Counted from the stretch's first letter, positions 41,078 to 50,788 are shown. The stretch: DNA of 64,000 bases from Pseudonocardia autotrophica (GCF_000717175.1 NZ_JNYD01000019.1:62001-126000), one strand, 5' to 3'. Notes: generated from the sequence alone by a model not told the origin. Made by a program: numbers and translations.

Positions 41078-42148
41078 GTGGACACGCAGGTCGTGGTGAT
41101 CGGCGCCGGGCAGGCCGGGCTCTCGGCCGCCTGGGGGCTGCGCCGCGCCGGGCTGGAGCCCGGTCCCGGGTTCGTGGTGCTCGACGCCGAGGAGGCGCCC
41201 GGCGGGGCGTGGCGGCACCGCTGGGACACCCTCCGCGTGGCCGGCGACGCCTTCTCCGCCCACCGCATCCACTCGCTGCCGGGCCTCGACTTCGCGCCCG
41301 AGGACCCCGACCGCCCCGCCAACCGGGTGGTGCCGGAGTACTTCGCGGCCTACGAGCGGGAGTTCGACCTGCAGGTCCGGCGGCCGATACGGGTGACGGC
41401 CGTGCGGTCGGTGGACGAGCTCCTCCACGTCGACACGGACGCCGGCACCTGGACCGCGCAGGCCCTGGTCAACGCCACCGGCACCTGGACCCGCCCGTTC
41501 GTCCCGGCCTACCCCGGCGCCACGGAGTTCCGCGGCCGCCAGCTGCACGCCGTGGACTTCCCCGGCCCGGAGGCGTTCGCGGGACAGCGCGTGGTCGTCG
41601 TCGGGGGCGGGACCTCGGCCGTGCAGTTCCTGCTGCAGATCGCGCCGGTCGCCGCCGCGACCACCTGGGTCACCCGCACGCCGCCGCGCTGGCGCGAGGG
41701 CCCGTTCGACGACGTCGCCGGGCGCGAGGCGGTCGCGCTCGTCGAGGAGCGGGTGCGGGCGGGCCTGCCGCCGCGGCCGGTGGTGAGCGTGACCGGCCTG
41801 CCGCTGACCCCGGCGTACCGGGAGGGGATCGAGAGCGGCGTGCTCGCCCGCCGCCCGATGTTCTCCCGCATCACCCCCGACGGTGTGGCCTGGGCGGACG
41901 GCACCACCGAGCCCGCCGACGTCATCCTCTGGGCCACCGGCTGGCGGCCGGCGGTCGGGCACCTCGCCCCGCTGCACCTGCGCTCGCCGCAGGGCGGGAT
42001 CGCGCTCGACGGCACTCGCGCCGTGGCCGATCCGCGGGTGCACCTCGTCGGCTACGGGCCGTCGGCCAGCACCATCGGCGCCAACCGCGCGGGCCGGGCG
42101 GCCGCGCGCGAGATCGTCCAGCGGCTGCGGGCGCCGGCGGCAGCCTAG
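41078..42148 (+). CDS. FAD/NAD(P)-dependent flavoprotein monooxygenase-like protein
   Basis: A 356-residue flavoprotein of the CzcO/flavin-containing-monooxygenase-like group. The FAD motif VVVIGAGQAGLSAAWGLRRAG is at residues 5-25, the second nucleotide motif VVVVGGGTSAVQFLLQIAP is near 175-193, and ATGWRPAVGHL is near 288. The Baeyer-Villiger fingerprint F-x-G-x3-H-x3-W is only partly kept (FRGRQLHAVDF), so it is not assigned as a Baeyer-Villiger enzyme. The start is GTG 41078. It is 55 bases from the dehydratase stop and overlaps the convergent DUF2127 gene at the shared TAG/CTA. The substrate is unknown. Confidence 0.8.
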   Translation: MDTQVVVIGAGQAGLSAAWGLRRAGLEPGPGFVVLDAEEAPGGAWRHRWDTLRVAGDAFSAHRIHSLPGLDFAPEDPDRPANRVVPEYFAAYEREFDLQVRRPIRVTAVRSVDELLHVDTDAGTWTAQALVNATGTWTRPFVPAYPGATEFRGRQLHAVDFPGPEAFAGQRVVVVGGGTSAVQFLLQIAPVAAATTWVTRTPPRWREGPFDDVAGREAVALVEERVRAGLPPRPVVSVTGLPLTPAYREGIESGVLARRPMFSRITPDGVAWADGTTEPADVILWATGWRPAVGHLAPLHLRSPQGGIALDGTRAVADPRVHLVGYGPSASTIGANRAGRAAAREIVQRLRAPAAA

Positions 42149-42654
42149 GCGGTCTCCTCGGCGCGGCGCTCCCGGCGCAGCATCCGGTACTCGCGGATCA
42201 CCAGCACCGTGATCGCGAGGTCGAGGGCGGCGAGGAAGGGCAGCACGAGCGAACCGGTGTGGACCGCCCGGATCACCTCGTACACCACGAACAGCAGCAG
42301 GACGGCGATCGCGACCGGGTAGGCCGGCAGCCACTTGCGCAGCAGCGCCACCACCAGCGCCAGCTTCACGATTCCGTGCAGGGCCAGGTAGAGCACGGCG
42401 AACGTGCGGTCGCCGGACACGAACTCGGTGGTGCCGGCGACGAAGTGGCGCGCGAGGGTGCCGTCGGCCGGGCCGAGCAGGTCGTGGGCGAGGACCTCGG
42501 CGACGAGGTGGTGCACGGCCGCACCGGACACCGCGACCAGCACGATCGCGCCGATCAGCTCCACCGCGCCGTCGATCCCCTTGACGAGCAGGGCCAGCTT
42601 GAAGAGCCGGTCCGTAGGGGACCCGGCGACCGTGTCCTGCTCGTCGGGGCTCAC
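42145..42654 (-). CDS. DUF2127 family membrane protein
   Basis: A 169-residue membrane protein of unknown function. Four hydrophobic spans are visible: LVKGIDGAVELIGAIVLVAVSG, AVLYLALHGIVKLALVVALL, LPAYPVAIAVLLLFVVYEVI and LVLPFLAALDLAITVLVI. The H-G-x-V-K-L motif after the long loop is characteristic of DUF2127. The start GTG 42654 overlaps the stop of the beta-propeller gene upstream, so they are coupled. The stop is palindromic (CTAG) with the flavoprotein's stop. Confidence 0.85.
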   Translation of the reverse strand: MSPDEQDTVAGSPTDRLFKLALLVKGIDGAVELIGAIVLVAVSGAAVHHLVAEVLAHDLLGPADGTLARHFVAGTTEFVSGDRTFAVLYLALHGIVKLALVVALLRKWLPAYPVAIAVLLLFVVYEVIRAVHTGSLVLPFLAALDLAITVLVIREYRMLRRERRAEETA

Positions 42655-43699
42655 CGGGTGATTCCGGTGTGGCCGAGCGAGTAGCGCCCCGGCTGGGGCC
42701 ACACGCACAGCCCGTGCGGGCCGTTGCCGACGTCGATCTTCCGGATCAGGCTGCCGTCGGTCGTGGAGAGCACGTAGACCTCCCGGTCGTAGCGGCCCGA
42801 GAGCCACAGCTGGCTGCCGTCCGCCGTCACGTTGCCCATGTCCGGGCTGCCGCCGCCCGGGATGTGCCAGGTCGTGATCAGCGCGCCGGTGTAGGCGTCG
42901 AGGACGCTGATGGAGCCCTCGTGCCGGTTGGTGACGAACAGCCGCGTCGCGTCCCGGGAGAGGTAGAGGCCGTGGGCGCCGTGCCCGGTCGGGATCTCGC
43001 GGAGGACGCGCGTGGCCGCGCCGTCGAGCACCCAGAGGCCGTTCTGGTCGTGGTCGGCGACGTAGAAGACCGAGCCGTCCGGGGCGAGCTTGATGTCCTG
43101 CGGGCCCATGCGCGTGTTGCGGGTGGGCATGTCGATCGTCCGCAGCAGGGTGCGGCGCGCGACGTCGACCACGGCCACACGTCCGGCGAACTCGCAGGTG
43201 AACACGGCGGTCCGGCCGTCCGGGGTGAAGTCGGCGTGGTCGATGCCGGCACAGTCCGGGGTCGGCAGGTCGCCCAGCTGTACCCACGTGTGCGGGTCGT
43301 AGAACACCAGCCGCTTCTGTGCCTCGGCCACCGAGATCGCCGTGCTGCCGTCCGGGGTGAAGTACATGTTGTAGGGGTCCTGCACCGGGATCGGAGCGCC
43401 GGGCTTGCCCGTCACCGGGTCGAACGGCACCGCCTTGTTGAGGATGTCGTCCGTGGCGTACAGCGTGCGCATGTCCCAGGACGGCACGACGTGCTGCAGC
43501 TCGCCGCCCAGCCGGTAGGTCCCCACGACGGCGAACGTGGCCGGGTCGATCACCCGGACCTCGCCGGACTTGGTGTGCGGCACGTAGACCAGCGGTTTCG
43601 CGGCCTTCGCGGCGTCGGAGAGCATGTTCGCGCCGTGCACGCCGCGACCAGCACCGTCAAACCGACCACCGCCATGGCGAGTCGCCCTCGCACACCCAT
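42651..43699 (-). pseudogene. YVTN/lactonase-like beta-propeller lipoprotein with a frameshift in the signal peptide region
   Basis: The main frame (from ATG 43625, MLSDAAKAAKPLVYVP) encodes about 324 residues of repeated YVTN-type blades (VYVPHTKSGEVRVIDPATFAVVG; LYATDDILNKAVPF; VFYVADHDQNGLWVLDGAA; RLFVTNRHEGSISVLDA; LWLSGRYDREVYVLSTTDG). These form a seven-bladed propeller such as surface or lactonase-like binding proteins have. In another frame just upstream, from ATG 43699, lies MGVRGRLAMAVVGLTVLVAAC, an intact lipoprotein signal with its lipobox cysteine. A one-base shift near 43630-43640 separates the two. Either the gene is broken and the protein cytoplasmic or absent, or the base is a sequencing error and the product is an exported lipoprotein. 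Confidence 0.65.
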
Positions 43700-43838
43700 C
43701 ACGCACGTCCCCCCAGCGCTCGAACCGCCCCGGCCCGACAGCCTGCTCGCCGTGGCCGGGGTTCCGCCAGTACCTGCCGGCCCCGGCGCGCCCGATCCCC
43801 CGAACCGATTCCTCAGCCGAATCACTCAGCCCGATCCC

Positions 43839-44621
43839 CTAGAGCCCGAGCAGGTCCGGGACGTCGGCGACGGAGTCGACCACCCGCTGCGGGCGCTCCC
43901 CGCCGACGCCCTCCTCGGCCTCCGGGCGGAACTTGCCGGTCCGCACCAGCACGCCGCCGATTCCGGCCGCCTGGGCGCCGAGGACGTCGGCCTCGACGTC
44001 GTCGCCGATCATCACGGCCTCCGCGGCCGCCACCCCCAGGCGCGACAGCACCGCCGCGAAGAACGCCTCCGACGGCTTCCCGAGCACCGTGGCCTCGACG
44101 CCCGCGGCCTCCTCGAGCCCGGCGAGGAAGGCGCCGGTGTCGAGCTGCAGGCCCGACGACGTGCGCCAGTACAGGTTGCGGTGCATCGCGAGCAGCGTGG
44201 CGCCCTCCTGCAGGCGGGCGAACGCGGCGTCGAGGGCCTCGTAGGTGAACTCGGGGCCCGCCCCGCCCAGCACCACCACGTCGGCGTGCTCGGTGAGGTC
44301 CACGAACCGGACGTCGCCGAGGTCGGCCGCCACGTCACCGCTGCTCAGCAGGGCCACGCGCGCGTCGGCGTGGTGGGTGCGCAGGTGCTCGGCCGTGGCG
44401 GCCGGGGCGGTGAGGACGTCGTCGACCTCGACCGGGAAGCCGGCGTCGGCGAGCGTGCCGGCGATCTCGGCGCGGGTGCGCGAGGTCGTGTTGGTGACCA
44501 GCGCGAACGGCAGGTCCGATGCGCGGATCCGGCGCAGCGCGTCGACGGCACCCTCGAGCGGCTCCCAGGACACGGTGAGGACGCCGTCGATGTCGATCAA
44601 CAGGGCGCGCACGTCGGCCAT
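43839..44621 (-). CDS. HAD-superfamily type IIA phosphatase (NagD-like)
   Basis: A 260-residue HAD hydrolase that should dephosphorylate a small phosphorylated metabolite. Motif I is LLIDIDGVLTV near residue 8, motif II FALVTNTTSRTRAEI near 42, motif III the Lys of VLGKPSEAFF near 185, and motif IV MIGDDVEADVLGA near 208. The cap between motifs II and III is of type C2/IIA, as in NagD, glycerol-phosphate phosphatases and LHPP-like proteins. The ATG at 44621 follows the 6-phosphogluconate dehydrogenase stop by 11 bases. It may clear phospho-sugar side products; the substrate is not known. Confidence 0.85.
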   Translation of the reverse strand: MADVRALLIDIDGVLTVSWEPLEGAVDALRRIRASDLPFALVTNTTSRTRAEIAGTLADAGFPVEVDDVLTAPAATAEHLRTHHADARVALLSSGDVAADLGDVRFVDLTEHADVVVLGGAGPEFTYEALDAAFARLQEGATLLAMHRNLYWRTSSGLQLDTGAFLAGLEEAAGVEATVLGKPSEAFFAAVLSRLGVAAAEAVMIGDDVEADVLGAQAAGIGGVLVRTGKFRPEAEEGVGGERPQRVVDSVADVPDLLGL

Positions 44622-44632
44622 CCGCGCCGCGC

Positions 44633-46066
44633 TCAGCCGGTCTGGACCTCGGAGCCGTCCTGGGCCCAGCGGGTGTGGAAGGCCCCCTCGGCGTCGATGC
44701 GCCGGTAGGTGTGGGCGCCGAAGTAGTCCCGCAGGCCCTGGATGAGGTTGGCCGGGCCGCGCTCGCGGCGGTAGCCGTCGTAGTACGACAGCGAGCTCGA
44801 GAAGGCCGGGATCGCCACGCCCTGCTCCGTCGCCACGGTCACGACCCGCCGCCACGCGTCCTGTGCGGTCGCCACGGCCTCGGTGAAGTACGGAACCATG
44901 AGCAGGTTGTCGAGGTCCGGGTGCTCGGCGTAGGCGTCGCGGATCCGGTTGAGGAACTGCGCGCGGATGATGCAGCCGCCCCGCCAGATCGTGGCCATGT
45001 CGCCGAGCTTGAGGTCCCAGTCGTTCTCGATCGAGGCGGCGCGCATCTGGGCGAAGCCCTGCGCGTAGGCCACGACCTTGGACGCGTAGAGGGCCTGCCG
45101 GATGTCGTCGACCAGCTGCTCGTCGGCCTTCTGCGCGGGCGACGGGCCTGCCAGGGTGGTCGACGCGGCCTTGCGCTCGTCCCGCAGCGACGAGAGGGTC
45201 CGCGCGAACACCGCCTCGGTGATGCCGGTCAGCGGGACGCCGAGGTCCAGCGCGTCCTGCGAGGTCCAGCGGCCGGTGCCCTTCTGCTCGGCCTGGTCCA
45301 CGATGACGTCGACGAGCGGCCGGCCGGTCTTCTCGTCCGTCTTGGCGAGGACCTTGCCGGTGATCTCGATGAGGAAGGACTCGAGGTCGCCGGTGTTCCA
45401 CTCCTCGAAGATCTTCCCGATCGCCGGGGCGTCGAGCCCGGCGACGTGGGTGAGCAGGTCGTACGCCTCGGCGATGAGCTGGATGTCGGCGTACTCGATG
45501 CCGTTGTGCACCATCTTCACGTAGTGCCCGGCGCCGCCGGGGCCGACGTGCACGCAGCACGGGGTGTCGTCGACCTTGGCCGAGATCGCGGTGAAGATCT
45601 CCTCGACCTCGGCGTAGGCCTCCGGGTCGCCGCCGGGCATGATGCTCGGCCCGAGCAGCGCGCCCTCCTCGCCGCCGGACACGCCGACGCCCATGAACCG
45701 GATGCCGTTCGCCTCGCACTCGGCCGTGCGGCGCACGGTGTCCGGGAAGTGCGAGTTGCCGGCGTCGATGATGATGTCGCCCTGGTCGAGGAGCGGGGTG
45801 AGCTCCTCGATGACCGCGTCGACGGGCTTGCCCGCCTTGACCATCACGATGATCCGCCGCGGCCGCTCCAGCGCGTTCACGAAGTCCTCGACGGACTCGG
45901 TGGCGGTGAAGTCGCCCTCGCTGCCGTGCTCGGCCATGAACTGCTCGGTCTTCGCCGTGGTGCGGTTGTGCACGGCGACCGCGACGCCGCGGCTCGCGAT
46001 GTTCCGGGCCAGGTTCGCGCCCATCACCGCCAGCCCGGTGACGCCGATCCGGCTCTTCTCCGCCAT
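44633..46066 (-). CDS. gnd: 6-phosphogluconate dehydrogenase, decarboxylating
   Basis: A 477-residue NADP-dependent enzyme of the oxidative pentose phosphate pathway, converting 6-phosphogluconate to ribulose 5-phosphate and CO2. The nucleotide site IGVTGLAVMGANLARNIASRG is at the N-terminus and the substrate region includes VGPGGAGHYVKMVHNGIEYADIQLIAE near 180-205. The C-terminal tail HTRWAQDGSEVQTG is normal in length for the long bacterial form. The ATG at 46066 is the family start, behind GAGGGAGC; a longer open frame upstream is not conserved sequence. It is followed by the HAD phosphatase. Confidence 0.95.
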   Translation of the reverse strand: MAEKSRIGVTGLAVMGANLARNIASRGVAVAVHNRTTAKTEQFMAEHGSEGDFTATESVEDFVNALERPRRIIVMVKAGKPVDAVIEELTPLLDQGDIIIDAGNSHFPDTVRRTAECEANGIRFMGVGVSGGEEGALLGPSIMPGGDPEAYAEVEEIFTAISAKVDDTPCCVHVGPGGAGHYVKMVHNGIEYADIQLIAEAYDLLTHVAGLDAPAIGKIFEEWNTGDLESFLIEITGKVLAKTDEKTGRPLVDVIVDQAEQKGTGRWTSQDALDLGVPLTGITEAVFARTLSSLRDERKAASTTLAGPSPAQKADEQLVDDIRQALYASKVVAYAQGFAQMRAASIENDWDLKLGDMATIWRGGCIIRAQFLNRIRDAYAEHPDLDNLLMVPYFTEAVATAQDAWRRVVTVATEQGVAIPAFSSSLSYYDGYRRERGPANLIQGLRDYFGAHTYRRIDAEGAFHTRWAQDGSEVQTG

Positions 46067-46220
46067 GCGCTCGCTCCCTCGGTGTGGTGTCGCTCGTCGC
46101 TGCTCGTGAGTTCCGCCTGCGGGCGGCCGCGCGATCGGCGCCACCCGCTCCCGGGGGCCCATCCTGCCCCCCGGGGCGGTGCGGGGGCGACCCGCGATCG
46201 TCGCGAGGAGGTGTGATCCG

Positions 46221-46868
46221 CTACCCGGGGAGGCCGGCGCGCCAGAGCGTGAGGACGCGGGCGGCGACGCGGTGGTGCGCGGCGACCGCTTCGGGCGGCG
46301 GCGCGCCGAACACGGGCCCGTCGGCGCCCCAGCGGCGCAGCACGTCGGTGTCGGTGCCGTGGTCGGTGTCGAGCAGCACGTGGATCAGGGTCATGTCCGG
46401 GACCAGCACGGACAGCGCGGCGGGGGCGTCGGTGGCCGGCGGGTCCAGCACGGGCGACGGCCCGCCCGGATCGCCCGCCGCGGGCACCGGCGGCAGCAGC
46501 CGGAGCCCCAGCTCCCGCGCGGCCGCGCCGAGCACCGCGACGTCACCGGGATCGACCGTCACGTACACGAGGTGCGGGCTCAGGTGCTGCTCGCCCCGGC
46601 GGGCGGGCCGGCAGGCGGGGTCGAGGGCGGTGACGAGCCGGCGGCCGCACTCCAGCACGAGCCGCGAGGGCAGTGCGCTCACGTGGGACGATCCGGCCAC
46701 GGTCGCGAGGCCCATGACCGCCGAGGAGACCAGCCGCGTCCACTCCCCCGGCGCGTACGGCAGCGCGCGGCGCACGCCCGTCCCCGGATCCACCCGGCTC
46801 ACCTCCTCGTCGTCACCCAGCGTGGCGGTCGGCGGGTCCCGTGGCCATACGCGGAACTGCGTAGGCAC
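46221..46868 (-). CDS. Hypothetical protein, unknown function
   Basis: A 215-residue frame with good codon structure but no family I recognise. The middle (HLSPHLVYVTVDPGDVAVLGAAARELGLRLLPP and LSVLVPDMTLIHVLLDTDHG) alternates hydrophobic strands and Ala-rich helices; Pro/Ala/Asp-rich linkers join them. The start is uncertain: GTG 46868 gives the full frame, while a later GTG at 46802 (VSRVDPGTG) is also possible. It lies between gnd and a divergent phosphatase gene and has no membrane segments. Confidence 0.45.
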   Translation of the reverse strand: MPTQFRVWPRDPPTATLGDDEEVSRVDPGTGVRRALPYAPGEWTRLVSSAVMGLATVAGSSHVSALPSRLVLECGRRLVTALDPACRPARRGEQHLSPHLVYVTVDPGDVAVLGAAARELGLRLLPPVPAAGDPGGPSPVLDPPATDAPAALSVLVPDMTLIHVLLDTDHGTDTDVLRRWGADGPVFGAPPPEAVAAHHRVAARVLTLWRAGLPG

Positions 46869-46963
46869 CCTGCGTAGGCGCGTTCCCGAGGCGGCAACGG
46901 TCGGTCCCGGGTGGCAGCGGCACCGATCTACGGTGGCCCCAGGCGCGCACAGGGAGGTGGCCC

Positions 46964-47704
46964 GTGACCGGGTACGAGGTCGTCCTGCTCCGGCACGGGG
47001 AGACCCACGGCTACGACGGCGACCACGGGCTCACCGCCCGCGGCGAGGAGCAGGCCCGGGCGCGGGGGAAGGCGCTGGCCGCCGCACTCCCGGCGGACGT
47101 CCGGGTACACATGCCGCGCGCCCGCACCGCACGGGCGACCGCCACCGCCGCGCTGGTGCACGAGGTCCTGGTCGACGCCGGGATCGCGGCCGGCGAGCCC
47201 TATCCCGATCCCGCCTTCGACAACCTGCGCTTCTTCCTGCACGGACGGGTGGTCGACGCCTCCGTCGCCGTCCGCGAGCGCCTGGGTCTGGAGGGAGAGC
47301 TGCCGCACTGGGCGCAGGAGTACGCCCGTTTCGACTCGGACTTCCGCGAGGCCGCCGCGGCGGGCGGGCCGATCACGCACTGGATCCGCACGCCCGGTCT
47401 GTACTTCGAGCCGCCGCAGGTCGCGGCGCACCGGGTCTGGCGGGGGATCGACGCGCTGGCGCTGCCGGCGGGCGAGGTCGCCGTCGTCGCCACCCACTCG
47501 GCCCCGATGCGCGCGTTCGTGGTGACCTGCTTCGGCGACGACGAGGCGGGCGAGCCGGAGAACCTCGAGCCGGTCCGGGTGACGGCGCGGGCCGACGGCA
47601 CGCGCACCGTCCGCTTCCGCGACCGCGAGCTGACCCTCGACGCCACGCCCCCGCTCCCGCCCTGGTTCGACGCGGCCTGGCTCGACGGCCACGGCCGGAA
47701 CTAG
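46964..47704 (+). CDS. Histidine phosphatase family protein (phosphoglycerate-mutase-like)
   Basis: A 246-residue member of branch 1 of the histidine phosphatase superfamily. The catalytic motif is LLRHGETHG near residues 8-16, the arginine/His core continues in [13 protein letters not shown], and the second histidine is in [14 protein letters not shown] near 180. Substrates range from phosphosugars to phosphoproteins and cannot be chosen here. The start is GTG 46964. Its stop overlaps that of the convergent DOPA-dioxygenase-type gene (CTAG). Confidence 0.85.
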   Translation: MTGYEVVLLRHGETHGYDGDHGLTARGEEQARARGKALAAALPADVRVHMPRARTARATATAALVHEVLVDAGIAAGEPYPDPAFDNLRFFLHGRVVDASVAVRERLGLEGELPHWAQEYARFDSDFREAAAAGGPITHWIRTPGLYFEPPQVAAHRVWRGIDALALPAGEVAVVATHSAPMRAFVVTCFGDDEAGEPENLEPVRVTARADGTRTVRFRDRELTLDATPPLPPWFDAAWLDGHGRN

Positions 47705-48558
47705 ATGTTGGTGGACTCCGGGGGCACGCCGTCGGGCAGCGGCGCGGCGTGGTCCGCACCGGTCGTCGCGGGCGTTCCGTCGAGATCGAGGGTGTACGAG
47801 GTCATCGACAGCGAGCCGTAGGCGTAGCCGTCGACCAGCACGTCGGCGCCGTGCCCGGCGGCCGCGCCCAGCCCGGCGAGGTAGAGGACCGGGACGAGGT
47901 GGTCCGGCGTCGGCACGGCCGCGGCCCAGTCGCCGGCCTCGCGCAGCCGCAGCACCTCCTCGGGCTCGCCGGTGAGCACGGCCCGGGCGGCCTCGTCGAA
48001 CCGCTGCGCCCAGTCGAAACCGGACTCGGGCCGGCGGGCGTCCATGCCGGCGAGGTTGTGGACGACGTTGCCGCTGCCCAGCACCAGCACCCCGCGCTCG
48101 CGGAGCGGGGCGAGCCGGGCGCCGAGGTCCAGGTGGTACTCCAGCGGCTTCGTCGCGTCGATCGACAGCTGGACCACGGGCACGTCCGCCCCGGGGAAGA
48201 CGTGCGCGAGGACCGACCAGGTGCCGTGGTCGAGGCCCCAGCTGTCGACGTCCGCCCCCACCCACGTCGGCTTCACGATCTCCGCGACCTCCTCGGCGAG
48301 CTCCGGCGCGCCGGCCGCCGGGTAGTCGACGGCGAACAGGTCCTGCGGGAAGCCGAAGAAGTCGTGGATCGTGCGCGGCCGCGGCATCGCGGTCACGGCG
48401 GTGGCGTTGATGTACCAGTGCGCGGAGATCACGAGCACCGCGCGCGGCCGCGGCAGCGCCTCGCCGAGGGCGCGCCAGGACTCGGTCCAACGGTTGCGCT
48501 CCAGCGCGTTCATGGGGCTGCCGTGCCCGACGAACGCCGCCGGCATGGTGGTGCTCAT
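47701..48558 (-). CDS. ygiD: LigB/YgiD-type extradiol ring-cleavage dioxygenase
   Basis: A 285-residue class III extradiol dioxygenase resembling E. coli YgiD (4,5-DOPA dioxygenase). Iron-ligand histidines are expected in [13 protein letters not shown] near the start and in [13 protein letters not shown] near 45; a further [15 protein letters not shown] near 117 and [11 protein letters not shown] near 165 are typical. It cleaves catechol-type rings using Fe or Zn and O2. The ATG at 48558 (MSTTMP) is preferred; an in-frame upstream start adds only three residues. It is separated by 12 bases from the SCO1664-type gene and may not share its role. Confidence 0.85.
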   Translation of the reverse strand: MSTTMPAAFVGHGSPMNALERNRWTESWRALGEALPRPRAVLVISAHWYINATAVTAMPRPRTIHDFFGFPQDLFAVDYPAAGAPELAEEVAEIVKPTWVGADVDSWGLDHGTWSVLAHVFPGADVPVVQLSIDATKPLEYHLDLGARLAPLRERGVLVLGSGNVVHNLAGMDARRPESGFDWAQRFDEAARAVLTGEPEEVLRLREAGDWAAAVPTPDHLVPVLYLAGLGAAAGHGADVLVDGYAYGSLSMTSYTLDLDGTPATTGADHAAPLPDGVPPESTNI

Positions 48559-48569
48559 GGCCGGCAAGC

Positions 48570-49373
48570 CTAGAACGCGGGCCAGGGGATGGCGGGCCCG
48601 TAGCCCGAGGGCTCGGGGAACAGCGGCACGGCCAGCAGGAGGTCGACCCGGTCGGTGAGCGCCCGGATCTCGGACAGTGTGACGTGCGGGCCCAGCTCCT
48701 CGCCGAGGTTCCCGGCGAGCTCGGCGCGCAGCTTGGACAGCGCCTCGATCTCCGCGTCGTCGAGCTCCTCGCCGACCCAGCCCCAGAGCACCGTCCGGAG
48801 CTTGTCCTCGACGTGCATCGTCAGCCCGTGGTCGACGCCGTAGACCCGGCCGTCGTCGCCGGCCAGGACGTGCCCGCCCTTGCGGTCGGCGTTGTTGACC
48901 ACGACGTCGAACACGGCCATGGCCCGCAGCCGCGGGTCGTCCGCGTGGACCAGCACCGCCGGCGCACCGTCGTCACCCCGGGCGCGCAGCACGCCGCGCC
49001 AGCCCGCCTTGACCTCCTTGGGCGAGCAGATGTCGACGAGGTCCTCGGTGGTCTCCGTCTCCACCCAGGCCTGCACCATTCCCGGGCCGAACGGACCCTC
49101 GCGCAGCACGGTCGGCGGCACGACGTGCCAGCCCGCGGCCTCGGAGATCAGGAAGCTGGCGACCTCGCGGCCGGCCAGCGTGCCGTCGGGGAAGTCCCAC
49201 AGCGGGCGCTCGCCGCGCACCGGCTTGTAGACGCACTGCAGCGTGCAGCCGTCCGCCGAGACGGTGCCGAACAGGGTGGCGTTGGAGGCGTCGACCATCC
49301 GCCCGGTGACCTCGATGCGTCCCCTGCGCAGGACGTCGAGCACCGCGGGATCGCGCAGGTCGGAACCGGTCAA
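48570..49373 (-). CDS. SCO1664 family protein (PI3/PI4-kinase-like fold)
   Basis: A 267-residue actinobacterial protein of the SCO1664 family. It keeps the remote kinase-like segments [38 protein letters not shown] and [15 protein letters not shown], the Asp-Asn-Lys pattern of PI3/PI4-kinase-like proteins. The biochemical role is unknown. The start is TTG 49373, six bases after the DUF3090 stop. It forms a conserved actinobacterial trio with DUF3090 and the MSMEG_4193-type phosphatase, which here follow each other on the minus strand: phosphatase, DUF3090, SCO1664. Confidence 0.85.
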   Translation of the reverse strand: MTGSDLRDPAVLDVLRRGRIEVTGRMVDASNATLFGTVSADGCTLQCVYKPVRGERPLWDFPDGTLAGREVASFLISEAAGWHVVPPTVLREGPFGPGMVQAWVETETTEDLVDICSPKEVKAGWRGVLRARGDDGAPAVLVHADDPRLRAMAVFDVVVNNADRKGGHVLAGDDGRVYGVDHGLTMHVEDKLRTVLWGWVGEELDDAEIEALSKLRAELAGNLGEELGPHVTLSEIRALTDRVDLLLAVPLFPEPSGYGPAIPWPAF

Positions 49374-49379
49374 CCGCGC

Positions 49380-49970
49380 TTACTCGCCCGCGCCGGAGAC
49401 GTCCCCCATCGGGGAGCGCTGGTGGTAGCCGTTGAGCCGCACGCAGACGTGGCCCTGCGGGTCCAGCGGCTCCGCGCACAGCGGGCACGGGGCGCGCCCG
49501 GCCGAGACGACCTTCTCGGCCCGGTCGGCGAACTCGCGGGCCTGCACCGGGGAGAGGAACACGCGCAGCGCGTCGGGGCCCTCCTCGGTGTCGTCGAGGA
49601 CGACGGACTCGTCGACCTCCTCCTCGGTCACCGCGAGCAGCTCGACCACGATGGACCTCGAGTCCGCGTCCCAGCCCAGGCCCATGGTGCCGACCCGGAA
49701 CTCCTCCTCGAGCGGCACGGCGAGCGGGTCGTTGTCCGAGGACTCGATCTCCTGCCCGGTGTCGACCTCGCTGCCGAACCGCCGCGCGATCTCGGCGAGC
49801 AGCGCCTCGATCCGCTCCGCGAGCACCGAGACCTGCTGCTTCTCCAGCAGCACGCTGATCGTGCGCGCGTCCTCGATGGCCTGCAGGTAGAAGGCCCGGT
49901 CGCCGGGCTCGCCGACGGTGCCCGCGACGAAGCGCTCGGGCTGGCGGAAGACGTGGATGACGCGTGACAT
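49380..49970 (-). CDS. DUF3090 family protein
   Basis: A 196-residue protein of the conserved actinobacterial DUF3090 family. It begins MSRVIHVFRQPERFVAGTVGEPGDRAFYLQA and ends with a zinc-ribbon-like CPLCAEPLDPQGHVCVRLNGY, in which C-x2-C and H-x-C could bind metal. Its function is unknown; it always travels with the SCO1664-type and MSMEG_4193-type genes. The ATG at 49970 is conserved; earlier in-frame codons are not. It lies 61 bases after the phosphatase stop. Confidence 0.88.
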   Translation of the reverse strand: MSRVIHVFRQPERFVAGTVGEPGDRAFYLQAIEDARTISVLLEKQQVSVLAERIEALLAEIARRFGSEVDTGQEIESSDNDPLAVPLEEEFRVGTMGLGWDADSRSIVVELLAVTEEEVDESVVLDDTEEGPDALRVFLSPVQAREFADRAEKVVSAGRAPCPLCAEPLDPQGHVCVRLNGYHQRSPMGDVSGAGE

Positions 49971-50031
49971 GGCAAAACCCAGAGTAGGCCAACCCCGCGG
50001 GCGTGGCACCCCGGTGTGGCCGACGAGCTCG

Positions 50032-50763
50032 TCAGGCCCCTGTGGAGCCGCCGACCACGGCGTCGGACGAGGGTTCGGCGGCCGGTTCGGGGGTGCCGTC
50101 GCCCTGCCCCTCCTCGCCCTCCTTCGGCGGCGGCGGGACCAGCGAGGCGACGTCGCCGCCGACGTCGTTGACGCGGGCGACGAACGGTCGGGTCGTCGTG
50201 TAGGTCACCACCGACATCGAGCAGGTGTCGACCACGATCCGCTGGAAGTTGTCGAGGTGGGTGGCCAGCGCGTCGGCCAGCACGGCCTTGATCACGTCTC
50301 CGTGGCTGCAGGCGACCCAGATCGCGTGGGGCCCGTGCGCGGCCGCGATCCGCCGCTCGTGGTGTCGCACCGCGGCGACCGCGCGGGCCTGCATGCCGGC
50401 GAGCCCCTCGCCGCCGGGGAACACCGCCGCCGACGGGTGCGCCTGGACGACCTTCCAGAGGTCCTCCTTGGCCAGCTCGGACAGCTTCCCGCCGGTCCAG
50501 TCGCCGTAGTCGACCTCGGACAGGTCCTCCTCGACGACCGGGACCAGGTCGCGGGCCCCGGCCAGCGGGGTCACCGTCTGCCGGCACCGCAGCATCGGCG
50601 AGGTGACGATCTCGGCGATCGGCAGTGGCGCGAGCCGGTCGACCACCGCCGCCGACTGCTCGCGGCCCTTGTCGTCCAGCTCGACGCCCGGCGTCCGGCC
50701 GGCGAGCACGCCGGCGGTGTTGGACGTCGACCGGCCGTGCCGGAGCAGGATCAGGGTGGTCAC
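50032..50763 (-). CDS. MSMEG_4193-type histidine phosphatase
   Basis: A 243-residue histidine phosphatase of the MSMEG_4193 family. The catalytic LLRHGRSTSNTAG is at residues 6-18, a second cluster is EIVTSPMLRCRQTV near 55, and VACSHGDVIKAVLADALATH near 150 supplies the second histidine. A Pro/Glu-rich tail follows. Substrate unknown. The start is GTG 50763. It is the first gene of the phosphatase, DUF3090, SCO1664 set, 25 bases from the end of uppP. Confidence 0.88.
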   Translation of the reverse strand: MTTLILLRHGRSTSNTAGVLAGRTPGVELDDKGREQSAAVVDRLAPLPIAEIVTSPMLRCRQTVTPLAGARDLVPVVEEDLSEVDYGDWTGGKLSELAKEDLWKVVQAHPSAAVFPGGEGLAGMQARAVAAVRHHERRIAAAHGPHAIWVACSHGDVIKAVLADALATHLDNFQRIVVDTCSMSVVTYTTTRPFVARVNDVGGDVASLVPPPPKEGEEGQGDGTPEPAAEPSSDAVVGGSTGA

Positions 50764-50788
50764 GACGATCGAGACTACGTGCCGGACC

